64,000 nt of DNA from Pasteurellaceae bacterium Pebbles2 (GTDB lineage Bacteria; Pseudomonadota; Gammaproteobacteria; Enterobacterales; Pasteurellaceae): assembly GCA_023101505.1 (NCBI GenBank), contig LVZA01000001.1, positions 1,426,001 through 1,490,000 on the forward strand. The letters run 5' to 3'. Under the pieces are notes generated by a model. That model was not told where the DNA came from and did no database searches. It worked only from the letters and a program-made list of their open reading frames with translations. The translations under genes were made by a program, and so were the position numbers. Positions 32,301 to 41,008 of the stretch are shown here, in pieces; within the stretch, counting starts at the first letter, position 1, and every line of letters starts with the position of its first letter.

Positions 32301-33155
32301 ATGAAAACAACGAAAAAAATTACCGCACTTTTGGCTTCGGTTTTATTAGCAGTGGGAATTACGGCTTGCGATAACAAAGACGATGTGAAATCTGATGCTG
32401 GAAAAGTGTCTGCCGTGGAGCGAATTAAGCAGGCAGACAAAGTGCGTATCGGCGTGTTTAGCGACAAGCCACCGTTTGGTTATGTGGATAAAGACGGCAA
32501 AAGTCAAGGCTTTGATGTGGAGATTGCGAAAGACTTAACCAACGATTTGTTAGGCGATGAGAATAAGGTGGAATTTGTGCTGGTAGAAGCGGCAAATCGA
32601 GCGGAATATTTGTTGTCGAATAAAGTGGATATTATTTTGGCGAATTTTACGGTAACGCCTGCTCGTAAAGAAGTGGTGGATTTTGCCAACCCATATATGC
32701 AGGTTGCTCTCGGCGTGGTGTCTAAAGATGGATCGGTGATTACTGATGTGAAGCAGCTGGAAGGAAAAACTTTGCTGGTAAATAAAGGCACGACCGCTGA
32801 TGCGTATTTTACGAAAAACTTCCCACAAATTAAGTTATTGAAATTTGAACAAAATACCGAAACTTTCGAGGCTTTGCGTGATGGTCGTGGCGACGCCTTA
32901 GCACACGATAACACATTGTTATTCGCTTGGGCCAAAGAAAATGCTGGCTTTACTGTAGGTGTAAAAAACTTGGGCGAGCAAGATTTTATTGCCGCAGCGG
33001 TGCGTAAAGAAGATCAGGATTTGTTAGCGTGGCTGAATTCTGAAACTGAAAAACTCGCCAAAAGTGGTCAGCTAAAACAAGCCTATGAAAAAACATTGCT
33101 ACCAGTTTATGGCGATACTATTAGCGAAAAAGATATTTTGCTGGAATATAAGTAA
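32301..33155 (+). CDS. Amino acid ABC transporter substrate-binding lipoprotein (PEB1/CjaA-like)
   Basis: The 284-residue product has a lipoprotein signal with lipobox ITAC (Cys near residue 23). A type 3 solute-binding domain follows: RIGVFSDKPPFGYVDKDGKS at the start and GFDVEIAKDL, the family signature, shortly after. The overall pattern is closest to Campylobacter PEB1 (Asp/Glu) and CjaA (cysteine). The ligand is therefore a polar amino acid that I cannot name. It is separated from the ATPase gene by 192 bp with its own -10 box, so it may be made in excess over the membrane complex. Confidence 0.88.
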   Translation: MKTTKKITALLASVLLAVGITACDNKDDVKSDAGKVSAVERIKQADKVRIGVFSDKPPFGYVDKDGKSQGFDVEIAKDLTNDLLGDENKVEFVLVEAANRAEYLLSNKVDIILANFTVTPARKEVVDFANPYMQVALGVVSKDGSVITDVKQLEGKTLLVNKGTTADAYFTKNFPQIKLLKFEQNTETFEALRDGRGDALAHDNTLLFAWAKENAGFTVGVKNLGEQDFIAAAVRKEDQDLLAWLNSETEKLAKSGQLKQAYEKTLLPVYGDTISEKDILLEYK

Positions 33156-33170
33156 TTGATTAAACAATGA

Positions 33171-33212
33171 AAAGTGCGGTACAAAAAATGCAAGTTTTAT
33201 AACCGCACTTTA
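33171..33212. terminator. USS-pair terminator between convergent genes
   Basis: AAAGTGCGGT (33171-33180) pairs with ACCGCACTTT (33202-33211) around a 21-base loop. It lies between the binding-protein gene and the convergent EamA gene. Confidence 0.6.
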
Positions 33213-33259
33213 ATGATGAAATAACATAATCCCTTTTTGAGATGGAGCTTGAAAAGGGA

Positions 33260-34162
33260 TTATTTCTTTTTGTAGCCGCAGATGACGATGCCTGCGATGA
33301 TTAAAATTGCACTGATGATGTGGAACGGTTGAATTTCTTCGTTCAGGATTAAAATGCTGAAAAATGCAGCGAAGATTGGAGTGAAGTTTGTCATCACTGC
33401 GCCTTTGGCTGAGCCGACAATGGCGATGCCAAAATTCCAGAAGGCATAGGATAAAATTGATGGCCCAATGACTAAATAAGCCGTGCCAGCCCATTGAAGT
33501 GCGGTTAAATTTTTTAAGATTTCGGCGGAGCTTTGCCAAAATTCATAGAGAAAAAACGGGGTTATCGTCAGTACGCCAAAGCCAACAAGTGCGGTGAGAA
33601 AGGCGGTGTTACTGATGTTTGTGGGGCGTAGGCGAATGATGCAGCAATAAATTGCCCAACTGATTGCGGAACTCATCGTCCATAAGTCGCCTTGATTTAT
33701 GTGTAAATGGGCGAGGCGTTGCAATTCGCCTTGGCTGAGTAGCCAAACCACGCCGATTAAGCTGATGATTGCGCCGAGTAAAATGAGTGGTTTTATTTTT
33801 TCCTTAAAAACCCATCGGTTAAGCAAGATGACCAGCACAGGAACAACAGCTAAATAAAGGCTAGCATTTAATACACTCGCTGTTTTTAAGCCTTGGTAAA
33901 GCGTGGCTGGGAATAAAATCACGCCGAGCACACCCAATGACCACATCACGCCTGCGGCTGATTTTATGGTGCGAAAAGCCTGTTTGGTTGGGCGATAAAA
34001 CAAGGTAGCGAGAATAATGAGCGCAGGAAGCCAGCGAATATACGTCAGTGTGATTGGGGGAATGGCGTTGCTGAGTAATTTGCCTAGCACAAAATTCCCA
34101 CCCCAAAACAAAGTCGCCAACATCAGGCTAAGATAGCCTAAGCGAGAATTGAAGCGGTGCAT
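33260..34162 (-). CDS. EamA/DMT-family transporter
   Basis: The 300-residue product has ten predicted membrane helices arranged as two EamA repeats, each about 130-140 residues. LATLFWGGNFVLGKLLSNAI at the first repeat and AISWAIYCCIIR at the second are typical. Such proteins export amino acids, metabolites or drugs, and the substrate is not readable here. Its ATG overlaps the folB stop (TAATG), so the two are coupled. Confidence 0.88.
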   Translation of the reverse strand: MHRFNSRLGYLSLMLATLFWGGNFVLGKLLSNAIPPITLTYIRWLPALIILATLFYRPTKQAFRTIKSAAGVMWSLGVLGVILFPATLYQGLKTASVLNASLYLAVVPVLVILLNRWVFKEKIKPLILLGAIISLIGVVWLLSQGELQRLAHLHINQGDLWTMSSAISWAIYCCIIRLRPTNISNTAFLTALVGFGVLTITPFFLYEFWQSSAEILKNLTALQWAGTAYLVIGPSILSYAFWNFGIAIVGSAKGAVMTNFTPIFAAFFSILILNEEIQPFHIISAILIIAGIVICGYKKK

Positions 34163-34515
34163 TAGTAGCCTCTTTCCACAATCACACCAACGCTGCTAGC
34201 TTGTGCCACGGCTTTGGGTTTGTGCAATTCAATACGTAGGGCTTTGATGCCGTAGGTTTGTTGCAACATATCTGCGACTTTGTGTGCGACGGTTTCCACT
34301 AATTTAAATGGTTGATTTTCCACAAATTGCAGCACTTTTTCCGACACTTCCGCATAATTCAAGCAATATTGCACATCGTCGGTTTGCGCCGCTTGAGTGA
34401 AATCCCACGCCATTTCGATGTTAAACACCAAACGCTGCTTGATGGTATGCTCCCAATCATACGCACCAATGCTGGCAAAGGCGGTGAGTTCGTGAATAAA
34501 AACTTTATCGGTCAT
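34162..34515 (-). CDS. folB: Dihydroneopterin aldolase
   Basis: The 117-residue product has FIHELTAFASIGAYDWEHTI and LNYAEVSEKVLQFVENQPFK, including the catalytic Tyr and the ETVAHKVADML helix with its pterin-anchoring Glu. It splits dihydroneopterin to 6-hydroxymethyl-dihydropterin in folate synthesis. The ATG at 34515 is preceded by AGGAAACCAAA. It lies 63 bp downstream of folA beyond an intrinsic terminator, placing two folate steps side by side. Confidence 0.93.
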   Translation of the reverse strand: MTDKVFIHELTAFASIGAYDWEHTIKQRLVFNIEMAWDFTQAAQTDDVQYCLNYAEVSEKVLQFVENQPFKLVETVAHKVADMLQQTYGIKALRIELHKPKAVAQASSVGVIVERGY

Positions 34516-34537
34516 TTTGGTTTCCTGCTGATAAAAA

Positions 34538-34562
34538 TGAGGCGAATTTCGCCTCAAAAATG
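34538..34562 (-). terminator. Terminator between folA and folB
   Basis: TGAGGCGAA and TTCGCCTCA form a nine-base stem with a T-run on the minus strand. It would limit read-through from folA into folB and the EamA gene. Confidence 0.75.
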
Positions 34563-34578
34563 TGTATAAATACTCGAA

Positions 34579-35061
34579 TTATTTCCGCACCAAAATCATA
34601 AACCGCAAATCATAAGGATTGTTTTCGTCGCTTGGGCGTGTTTCATCGAATTCGATTTGCCATTCGTTCCAGTTGATTTCAGGGAAGAAGGTATCGCCGT
34701 CGAGTTCGGTTTGGATTTGGGTGAGATAGAGTTTATCGGCTTTCGGCAGATATTGTTTGAATAATTCACCGCCGCCGATTAGCATAATTTCGTCAAAATC
34801 TTTGACAAAATCCACCGCACTTTCAAGAGTATTTTTCCAAATAACACCGTCAAATTCAAAAGGGGAGCGCGACAGCACGATATTGGTGCGCTTCGGCAAA
34901 GGGCGACCAATGCTTTCAAAGGTTTTGCGCCCCATAATCACGGGTTTGCCTTGGGTATTTTGACGAAACCAAGCCAAATCCGCAGGCAAGTGCCACGGCA
35001 TTTGATTATCTTTGCCGATAACCCAATTTTGCGTGGCTGCAACGATTAAACTGAATGTCAT
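34579..35061 (-). CDS. folA: Dihydrofolate reductase
   Basis: The 160-residue product begins MTFSLIVAATQNWVIGKDNQ and contains MPWHLPADLAWFR with the active-site acidic residue, PVIMGRKTFESIG and the NADPH loop IMLIGGGELFKQYLP. It reduces dihydrofolate to tetrahydrofolate and is the trimethoprim target. I see no obvious resistance-type change by eye. The start at 35061 is preferred over the 35088 extension, which lies inside the upstream gene. Confidence 0.96.
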   Translation of the reverse strand: MTFSLIVAATQNWVIGKDNQMPWHLPADLAWFRQNTQGKPVIMGRKTFESIGRPLPKRTNIVLSRSPFEFDGVIWKNTLESAVDFVKDFDEIMLIGGGELFKQYLPKADKLYLTQIQTELDGDTFFPEINWNEWQIEFDETRPSDENNPYDLRFMILVRK

Positions 35062-35062
35062 T

Positions 35063-35587
35063 TTATGCCTCGCTGTCGAACCAACCACGAATTAATTGAA
35101 TGGATAGGAACAAAGTGATTAAGCCTAGCACATAAAAAATATAGCTTAAAATAGGTGATGATGCATCGCCGTCAGTAACTTCTTTCATTGAAATCATATT
35201 GCGATATTCATCGAAAATCACTAAGCGCCAGCCGTAATATTTGGTTTCCACCATTTTGTGAGAGGCGGCTAAGCCTGAGGCTTTGGCTTGTAAATCGGCA
35301 GAGCCAAATTTGAAATAAAATGGAAAGCCCCAGCGAGTATCTTCGTTGCGGTAAACCATTGGTTTATCTTCATCGGAGCGTTGAGTGTAAATATAATACA
35401 CATCACGAGTTGGGCCATCGGCTGGGTTGGCTTTGGTGATTGGGCCGTCTTTGTCCACACGCTTCACTTCCACGCCAGTTACATAAGTGGTTTCGTAATG
35501 CGGAAAGATGAAATGAATGCCAGCAAACAGCACGGCGTGGAATAAAATTACAACTAAGAATAAGAAATACTTAATAATTTTGCGCAT
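35063..35587 (-). CDS. DUF1523-like membrane protein
   Basis: The 174-residue product has a membrane segment near each end (about 5-27 and 146-165) and a soluble middle that includes YETTYVTGVEVKRVDKDGPI and DEYRNMISMKEVTDGDA. This pattern fits the DUF1523 family, whose function is unknown. The middle part probably faces the periplasm. It ends one base before the folA start, so folA is likely cotranscribed with it. Confidence 0.75.
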   Translation of the reverse strand: MRKIIKYFLFLVVILFHAVLFAGIHFIFPHYETTYVTGVEVKRVDKDGPITKANPADGPTRDVYYIYTQRSDEDKPMVYRNEDTRWGFPFYFKFGSADLQAKASGLAASHKMVETKYYGWRLVIFDEYRNMISMKEVTDGDASSPILSYIFYVLGLITLFLSIQLIRGWFDSEA

Positions 35588-35617
35588 AAAAATGTCCTAT
35601 TTTAATAGAAGTACGAT

Positions 35618-36400
35618 TTATTGTACCTGAATTTTAAACAAACGTTCAAAATTTTCTGTGCTTTGTTGAGCGAATTCGGCAACCGTCATTCCTTTTAAAC
35701 TTGCCACATATTCGCAAACTTCACGTGTGTAAGCAGGCTGATTTTGCTTGCCACGATAAGGCACTGGGGCGAGATAAGGGCTGTCAGTTTCCACTAACAG
35801 ACGGTCGGCTGGCACATAACGAATAACATCACGAATTTCTTCGGCATTTTTAAAGGTAACAATGCCTGAGCAAGAAATGTAAAAATCTAAATCTAAGGCT
35901 TGTTTGGCGAACGCCATTGTTTCGGTAAAACAGTGAATAACGCCACCGCACTTTTGTGCTTGATTATCTCGCAATAATTGAATGGTGTCGTCGCCAGCGG
36001 CTCGAGTGTGAATAATCACGGGCTTATCTAATTGATTTGCCACTTGAATTTGGCTGGCGAAAATGTCTTGCTGCAAGGCTTTATTGTCGGCACTGTAATA
36101 ATAATCCAAGCCAATTTCGCCGATGGCAATCACTTTTTTGTGGCGAGCTAATTCGAGCAAACGTTGTTGATCGTAAGGTTCGTCGTCTAAATCGAGTGGG
36201 TGAACGCCACAGGCTAAAGACACCGCATCGTGGTGTGCAAGCGCATCTCGTTGTTTTTCAAAACGGCTGAGCGTTACGCCAATGGTGAGCAAGTGTTGCA
36301 CGCCACGAGCTTTGGCTTTGGCGATCACATCGTCCATATTTTGGTGTAAATTTTCATAATCCAGTGCATCTAAATGGCAATGGCTATCGACAATAAACAT
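35618..36400 (-). CDS. TatD family metal-dependent hydrolase (YcfH-like)
   Basis: The 260-residue product begins [20 protein letters not shown] with the HxH metal motif. It continues with [35 protein letters not shown] and [20 protein letters not shown], all TatD amidohydrolase-fold signatures. Members are 3'-5' DNases or related phosphoesterases. In many gamma-proteobacteria it follows holB, as here (nine bases). Confidence 0.92.
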   Translation of the reverse strand: MFIVDSHCHLDALDYENLHQNMDDVIAKAKARGVQHLLTIGVTLSRFEKQRDALAHHDAVSLACGVHPLDLDDEPYDQQRLLELARHKKVIAIGEIGLDYYYSADNKALQQDIFASQIQVANQLDKPVIIHTRAAGDDTIQLLRDNQAQKCGGVIHCFTETMAFAKQALDLDFYISCSGIVTFKNAEEIRDVIRYVPADRLLVETDSPYLAPVPYRGKQNQPAYTREVCEYVASLKGMTVAEFAQQSTENFERLFKIQVQ

Positions 36401-36408
36401 ATTTTTCC

Positions 36409-37392
36409 TTATTTTTCAAATACTTCGGTAATCATTTTTGTTAAGCCGTCTAACAGAATTAACTCTTGGTTTACCGCATTAATTTCGCTTAAATCAGACC
36501 GCACTTTTTGTAAAATTTGGTTCGCTTTGAGCAAACCGAGCGGATTTTGGTGCTGATTAAATTGTTGTATGCCACGGGCTAAATCTTGGCAAATCCAGCC
36601 TGATTTAATGCCTAATTGGTCTTTTAAGGCATCGTTTAAAAAGGCACTAAGCCAATCTAATTGCTGAAAAATCAATTCCTTATCAAATAAAGGCAATAAT
36701 TCTAAGGGCGAACGGCGTATATAATAGACCCAAAATTGACGCAAAAATTCACGGCGTTTTTCAATTAATCCTTGCTCTAAGGTGGCGAGTGCGGCTAATG
36801 GGCGACCGTAATTAATGCGAAGTGCGGTGCAAATTTCGTTAGTTTCTGCCGAATGTTGCTGTTGTAGCCATTGAATTGCCGTCGCTTCGCTTGGCAAGTT
36901 GATGAGCCACGTTTGGCAACGGCTGTAAATGGTGGGGAGCAATGCTGCGGTGATGTCGGTTTTTAATAAAAAATACGTATTGGGACGAGGTTCTTCCAAG
37001 GTTTTGAGAAGTGCATTCGCCGCTGCTTCGGTCAGGCGTTCTGTGCCGTCGATGATTACAATTTTATTGCCATTTTGCTGGGCGTGTTGGTTGATCTTTT
37101 CGTTGATTTCACGTACTTGATCGACGCCAATATCTTTATTTTCAGTTGATGCTAAGTAGTGAACATCGGGGTGTGAGCCTGCGTTAATTAAATGGCAAGC
37201 GTGGCAGTGGGTGCAAGGTTTCTCGCTGTTTTCTTGCTGGCAAATCAGAAAGCGAGCGACGGCTTCAATCAACTTTTCCACGCCAAGAGACGGCTCAGCC
37301 TTAAATAATAAAGCGTGGTGTCCGTGTCCTTGGGTAAAGGCGTGGCGGATTTGTTGATAAGTCGGCTCTAGCCAAGCATAAAGTGCGGTCAT
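36409..37392 (-). CDS. holB: DNA polymerase III subunit delta'
   Basis: The 327-residue product is the delta' clamp-loader subunit. Its N-terminal AAA+ module has a degenerate P-loop region ([20 protein letters not shown]), as normal for delta'. A zinc module (CQQ..., then CTHCHAC) follows. The sensor segment [19 protein letters not shown] is conserved. It completes the tau/gamma-delta-delta' ring that loads the beta clamp. It overlaps tmk by one base. Confidence 0.94.
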   Translation of the reverse strand: MTALYAWLEPTYQQIRHAFTQGHGHHALLFKAEPSLGVEKLIEAVARFLICQQENSEKPCTHCHACHLINAGSHPDVHYLASTENKDIGVDQVREINEKINQHAQQNGNKIVIIDGTERLTEAAANALLKTLEEPRPNTYFLLKTDITAALLPTIYSRCQTWLINLPSEATAIQWLQQQHSAETNEICTALRINYGRPLAALATLEQGLIEKRREFLRQFWVYYIRRSPLELLPLFDKELIFQQLDWLSAFLNDALKDQLGIKSGWICQDLARGIQQFNQHQNPLGLLKANQILQKVRSDLSEINAVNQELILLDGLTKMITEVFEK

Positions 37393-38033
37393 TATTGGGA
37401 TCTACATAAGTTCAAATCAACGAAATTTTTCACCGCACTTTTAATGTCGGCGGTAACTTGCTCAATAGTTTGCCCTGCGTTAATTAGGGTAATTTTCGGA
37501 TTTTCTTGCACTAACTCTAAATAGCGTTCACGAGTGCGGTGGAAAAAATCCAAGTTTTGTTGCTCAATGCGGTCAAGTTCGCCACGCCCACGGGCACGTG
37601 CCAAACCTTGTGCTGGGTCGATGTCTAAATATAAGGTAAAATCAGGCTCGAAATCGCCTAGCACGCTATTTTTCAAGGTGAGTAGTAAGCCTTGATCCAA
37701 CTGACGACCGCCGCCTTGATAGGCTTGGGAAGATAAATCGTGGCGGTCGCCAATTACCCATTTTCCTTGTGCTAAGGCTGGTTTAATCACGTTTTCAACC
37801 AACTGCACTCGAGCGGCATAAAGCATCAATAATTCCGCTTTATCGGTTACAGGTTCTTCGGTTTCGTGCTTGATCAGTTGGCGTAATTTCTCTGCCAACG
37901 GTGTGCCTCCTGGTTCGCGCGTGAATACGAGATCCGTAATGCCCATTGCGTTTAATTGCTCAACGATCGCTTGTCGAGCGGTGGTTTTGCCTGCGCCTTC
38001 TAAGCCCTCAAGTACGATAAATTTTCCTGTCAT
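37392..38033 (-). CDS. tmk: Thymidylate kinase
   Basis: The 213-residue product starts [20 protein letters not shown] with the P-loop GLEGAGKTT. It has the [15 protein letters not shown] motif, [15 protein letters not shown] and a lid region with [12 protein letters not shown]. It converts dTMP to dTDP. The ATG at 38033 matches the Haemophilus protein start; an in-frame TTG at 38045 is less likely. The order mltG-tmk-holB-tatD is common in gamma-proteobacteria. Confidence 0.96.
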   Translation of the reverse strand: MTGKFIVLEGLEGAGKTTARQAIVEQLNAMGITDLVFTREPGGTPLAEKLRQLIKHETEEPVTDKAELLMLYAARVQLVENVIKPALAQGKWVIGDRHDLSSQAYQGGGRQLDQGLLLTLKNSVLGDFEPDFTLYLDIDPAQGLARARGRGELDRIEQQNLDFFHRTRERYLELVQENPKITLINAGQTIEQVTADIKSAVKNFVDLNLCRSQ

Positions 38034-38051
38034 TTTGTTATCCAATGCTTT

Positions 38052-39092
38052 TTATTTTGACGATTTCTTATTATTTTGGCGATACCAACGTAAATATTCC
38101 TGTACCGCACGGTTATGTTCCGTTAAATTGCGACTGAATTTATGTCCGCCCGAACCGTCTGCCACGAAATAGAGAAAATCGCTTTTTTCAGGGTGAGCGA
38201 CCGCCATAATTGCACTTTCGCTTGGGTTAGCGATGGGGCTGGGTGGCAATCCGTCAATGGTATAAGTGTTGTACGCCGTTGGCGTTTCTAAATCTTTTTT
38301 ACGAATATTACCGTTGTAATTTTCACCCATTCCGTAAATCACCGTTGGGTCGGTTTGTAAGCGCATTTTAACTTTTAAGCGATTAATAAAGACTGAAGCG
38401 ATTGTTGCTCGCTCAGCCTGCATTCCGCTTTCTTTTTCTACAATAGATGCCAAAATTAGCATTTCATAAGCATTGTTGAGCGGCAAGTTTTCATCACGTT
38501 CTGCCCACGCTTTTTCCAACACTTTAGCGGTGTGGCTGGTGGCTCGTTTGAGTAAATCAAGGTCGCTTGAATTTGGCACATAATGGTAAGTGTCGGGATA
38601 AATCCAGCCCTCAAGCGTATTTTGTGCATTACTCGGTAAATTAAGCAATGACAGCAATTCAGCATCGGTTTTTCCGTCAATTTGTTGGCGTAAGTGCGGT
38701 GCATTTTTTAAGGATTTTTGCACGATTTTCCACGTTTCGCCTTCGGTAAAACGCAAACTTAATTGCACTTCTTTACCGTCATTTAAACGGCGTAAAAGAT
38801 CGGCTAAGGTGCTGACATCGGTCAGGGCATAAGTACCTGCTTTGATATTGTTAAATTGTGGGTGCAATTTCAATGCCCAAGGCAGCCATTGCGCATCTTG
38901 AATTTGTAATTCTTGCTCAAGTAATGCGACTAATTTTTTGCCAGTAGTGCCACGTTCAATCGTTAATAATTGATCCGCTTTTGGCGAGATGGGTTGTTCG
39001 AGAACTTGTTCTAAGCGTTGGTATCCCCAAAAACCGAAAGCGCTTAAAATTACGAGTAAAATCAATAAAGTAGAAAGAATTTTTTTCATCAT
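38052..39092 (-). CDS. mltG: Endolytic murein transglycosylase
   Basis: The 346-residue product has one N-terminal membrane helix (about 5-23), a LysM-like subdomain and the YceG catalytic domain. The active-site glutamate is in [20 protein letters not shown]. Later motifs are [12 protein letters not shown] and [18 protein letters not shown]. MltG cuts nascent glycan strands at the inner membrane and sets strand length. Its ATG overlaps the plsY stop, and tmk follows after 18 bp. Confidence 0.95.
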   Translation of the reverse strand: MMKKILSTLLILLVILSAFGFWGYQRLEQVLEQPISPKADQLLTIERGTTGKKLVALLEQELQIQDAQWLPWALKLHPQFNNIKAGTYALTDVSTLADLLRRLNDGKEVQLSLRFTEGETWKIVQKSLKNAPHLRQQIDGKTDAELLSLLNLPSNAQNTLEGWIYPDTYHYVPNSSDLDLLKRATSHTAKVLEKAWAERDENLPLNNAYEMLILASIVEKESGMQAERATIASVFINRLKVKMRLQTDPTVIYGMGENYNGNIRKKDLETPTAYNTYTIDGLPPSPIANPSESAIMAVAHPEKSDFLYFVADGSGGHKFSRNLTEHNRAVQEYLRWYRQNNKKSSK

Positions 39093-39694
39093 TATTTTTT
39101 AAATTTTGACCACATTTTATCTTCTTGACCACGCCATAAACGTTGAATGTTTGCGTGATGACGATAAACTAATAAACAGCACACCAGTGCTACGGGAAAG
39201 GTGTATTCGGGTTTGAACCACCACACATAAAAAGGCGTTAAGAGCGCAGCTACAACGGCACTTAGTGAAGAATAGCCGCTAATTAAAAAGACGATTAACC
39301 AAGTTCCTATCATTGAGCCCGCCACGCCCCAAGCGATGGGGGCAATCGCTCCGAAAGCGGTTGCCACGCCTTTGCCACCTTTGAATTTAAAGTAAATCGG
39401 GAAAATATGCCCTAAGCAAGTGCCAAGCGCCACCATTCCCAATTCAAAATGCGTTAAGCCTAAATAATAACCAGCCCAGACTGGGAGCATTCCTTTTAAT
39501 ATATCAAAAATGAGCACCGCCAAAGCCACCCAGCGACCGCCTAAACGCAACACATTGGTTGCGCCAGGATTGTGTGAGCCTGTTTCTCGAGGATCGGGCA
39601 AGCCTTTAAGGCGACAAATTAAAATGGCGCTCGAAATCGATCCTAATAAATAGGCAAATAGCATATAAAACAAGGCGAATAGGCTCATCGGCAT
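39092..39694 (-). CDS. plsY: Acyl-phosphate:glycerol-3-phosphate acyltransferase
   Basis: The 200-residue inner membrane protein has several hydrophobic helices and the three PlsY motifs: [28 protein letters not shown] and [20 protein letters not shown]. It makes lysophosphatidate from acyl phosphate, the first step of phospholipid synthesis. It heads the plsY-mltG-tmk-holB-tatD run of overlapping or closely spaced genes. Confidence 0.95.
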   Translation of the reverse strand: MPMSLFALFYMLFAYLLGSISSAILICRLKGLPDPRETGSHNPGATNVLRLGGRWVALAVLIFDILKGMLPVWAGYYLGLTHFELGMVALGTCLGHIFPIYFKFKGGKGVATAFGAIAPIAWGVAGSMIGTWLIVFLISGYSSLSAVVAALLTPFYVWWFKPEYTFPVALVCCLLVYRHHANIQRLWRGQEDKMWSKFKK

Positions 39695-39843
39695 TCTCTC
39701 AACAAAAAATGATGTTCTATTTTACCCAAACTTAGTGAATTTAGGCTAATAGTATTTTGTTTTTTTAATAGCGGAGTGAAAAAAATAGGTATATCATTTT
39801 TCACCAAATGATAATATTAGGTTGTGAAACCGTAGGAGTTTTT

Positions 39844-40800
39844 ATGTCTCAAGCACACATTTTTCCTGTGCCAACCAGCTATTTTTCTATTGTATTAGGG
39901 CTGTCTGCGACTGCAATGGCGTGGCATCACGCAGAACAAATTTTTCCCACCATTGCGGCTTCCGTTAGCCTAAGTTTAGGCATTGTTGCCACGGTTTTAT
40001 GGGGGCTATTTGCATTGGCGTTTTTGATTAAATGCGTTAAATATCCCGAATTGGTTAAAGCCGAACTTAACAGCCCGATTCAATTTGCGTTTGTGAGTTT
40101 AATCCCGATTACGGCAATTATTATCGGTGAATTTCTGTTAAATTTTGCACCGCACTTTGGGCGAATACTTATTTATATCGCCATTGCTGCCCAACTTATT
40201 TATGCCAGTTGGACAGGCGGTGCGCTTTGGAAAGGCACAGGCTATTGTGAAAAAGCGATTTTACCGCCGTTTTATCTTCCCACTGTCGCCGCCAATTTCA
40301 GTAGTGCAGGTGCATTAGGCTTGTTGGGCTATACGGATATTGGCTATTTATTTTTAGGTGCAGGCACGATCGCTTGGTTAAGTTTTGAACCGACCATCTT
40401 ACAACGCATTCGAGTTTCGCCACTGGATACGCCTTTGCGTGCCACAATGGGGATTATTCTTGCCCCTGCTTTTGTGTGCAGTGCCGCTTATTTAACGTTA
40501 AATGGTGGCGAAGTGGATTTATTGGTGAAAATCTTATGGGGCTATGGCTTATTACAAATGCTCTTTTTAATCCGTTTATTGCCTTGGTTTTTCAGCAATG
40601 GATTTGTGATTGGCTTTTGGGCATTTTCATTCGGTTTAGCTTCATTGGCGAATAGTGCGGTGTCTTTTATTCATCAATATGGCGAGCAGCCCTTGGGAAT
40701 GTTAGCCTTAGGATTATTCGTTTTTGCCAATTTAGGCATCGGATTATTGATTACAGGGACTTTGGTGCGATTTGCTCAGGGGAAATTCTTTGTGAAATAG
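39844..40800 (+). CDS. tehA: TehA/SLAC1-type anion channel (tellurite resistance protein)
   Basis: The 318-residue product has ten predicted membrane helices and matches the H. influenzae TehA pattern: PVPTSYFSIVLGLSATAMAW, FYLPTVAANFSSAGALGLLG and FGLASLANSAV. The crystal structure of H. influenzae TehA is the model for plant SLAC1, with a phenylalanine gating the pore; a Phe is present in WAFSFGLASL. The ATG at 39844 has TAGGAG before it. No tehB lies next to it, so tellurite resistance is not implied by context. Confidence 0.92.
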   Translation: MSQAHIFPVPTSYFSIVLGLSATAMAWHHAEQIFPTIAASVSLSLGIVATVLWGLFALAFLIKCVKYPELVKAELNSPIQFAFVSLIPITAIIIGEFLLNFAPHFGRILIYIAIAAQLIYASWTGGALWKGTGYCEKAILPPFYLPTVAANFSSAGALGLLGYTDIGYLFLGAGTIAWLSFEPTILQRIRVSPLDTPLRATMGIILAPAFVCSAAYLTLNGGEVDLLVKILWGYGLLQMLFLIRLLPWFFSNGFVIGFWAFSFGLASLANSAVSFIHQYGEQPLGMLALGLFVFANLGIGLLITGTLVRFAQGKFFVK

Positions 40801-40825
40801 CCGTTTAAATAGCAGATAAAATTTT

Positions 40826-40850
40826 AGGGAGCTTATGCTCCCTTAATTTT
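40826..40850 (+). terminator. Terminator of tehA
   Basis: AGGGAGC-TTAT-GCTCCCT is a seven-base stem with a four-base loop, followed by TAATTTTT. Confidence 0.8.
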
Positions 40851-40876
40851 TGCCGAAAAATAATTTATTGATAGTC

Positions 40877-40903
40877 TTGACTTTTTATTTTTTTTTTTAC
40901 ACT
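40877..40903 (+). promoter_or_regulatory. Candidate slippage-prone promoter of the surface lipoprotein gene
   Basis: TTGACT (40877-40882) and TACACT (40898-40903) are separated by 15 bases, of which the last ten and the first base of the -10 form an uninterrupted 11-T tract (40888-40898). The spacer is two bases shorter than the optimum, so gain of T residues would strengthen the promoter. Confidence 0.5.
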
Positions 40904-40922
40904 AGGGAAGTTTTATATTTTT

Positions 40923-40938
40923 CCGCAAACGTTTGCGG
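40923..40938. promoter_or_regulatory. PurR-type operator upstream of the surface lipoprotein gene
   Basis: CCGCAAAC|GTTTGCGG is a perfect 16-bp palindrome. Its 14-bp core CGCAAACGTTTGCG equals the core of the PurR consensus (ACGCAAACGTTTGCGT). It differs from the RbsR operator in this window. It would lie about 13-28 bases after the inferred start site. Confidence 0.6.
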
Positions 40939-41008
40939 TTTTAATGAATGCGGAAATGCAGTGATAGAACATTATTTATATTAATGTAACCTATTCGAGG
41001 AATTTCCT

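Noticed and set aside
39844-40800. Tellurite resistance operon
   Set aside because: tehB is not next to tehA; the gene is better described as an anion channel.
40923-40938. Palindrome read as an intrinsic terminator
   Set aside because: It has no real loop (6-bp stem with the central four bases as loop at best), lies in a promoter region and matches a LacI-family operator.
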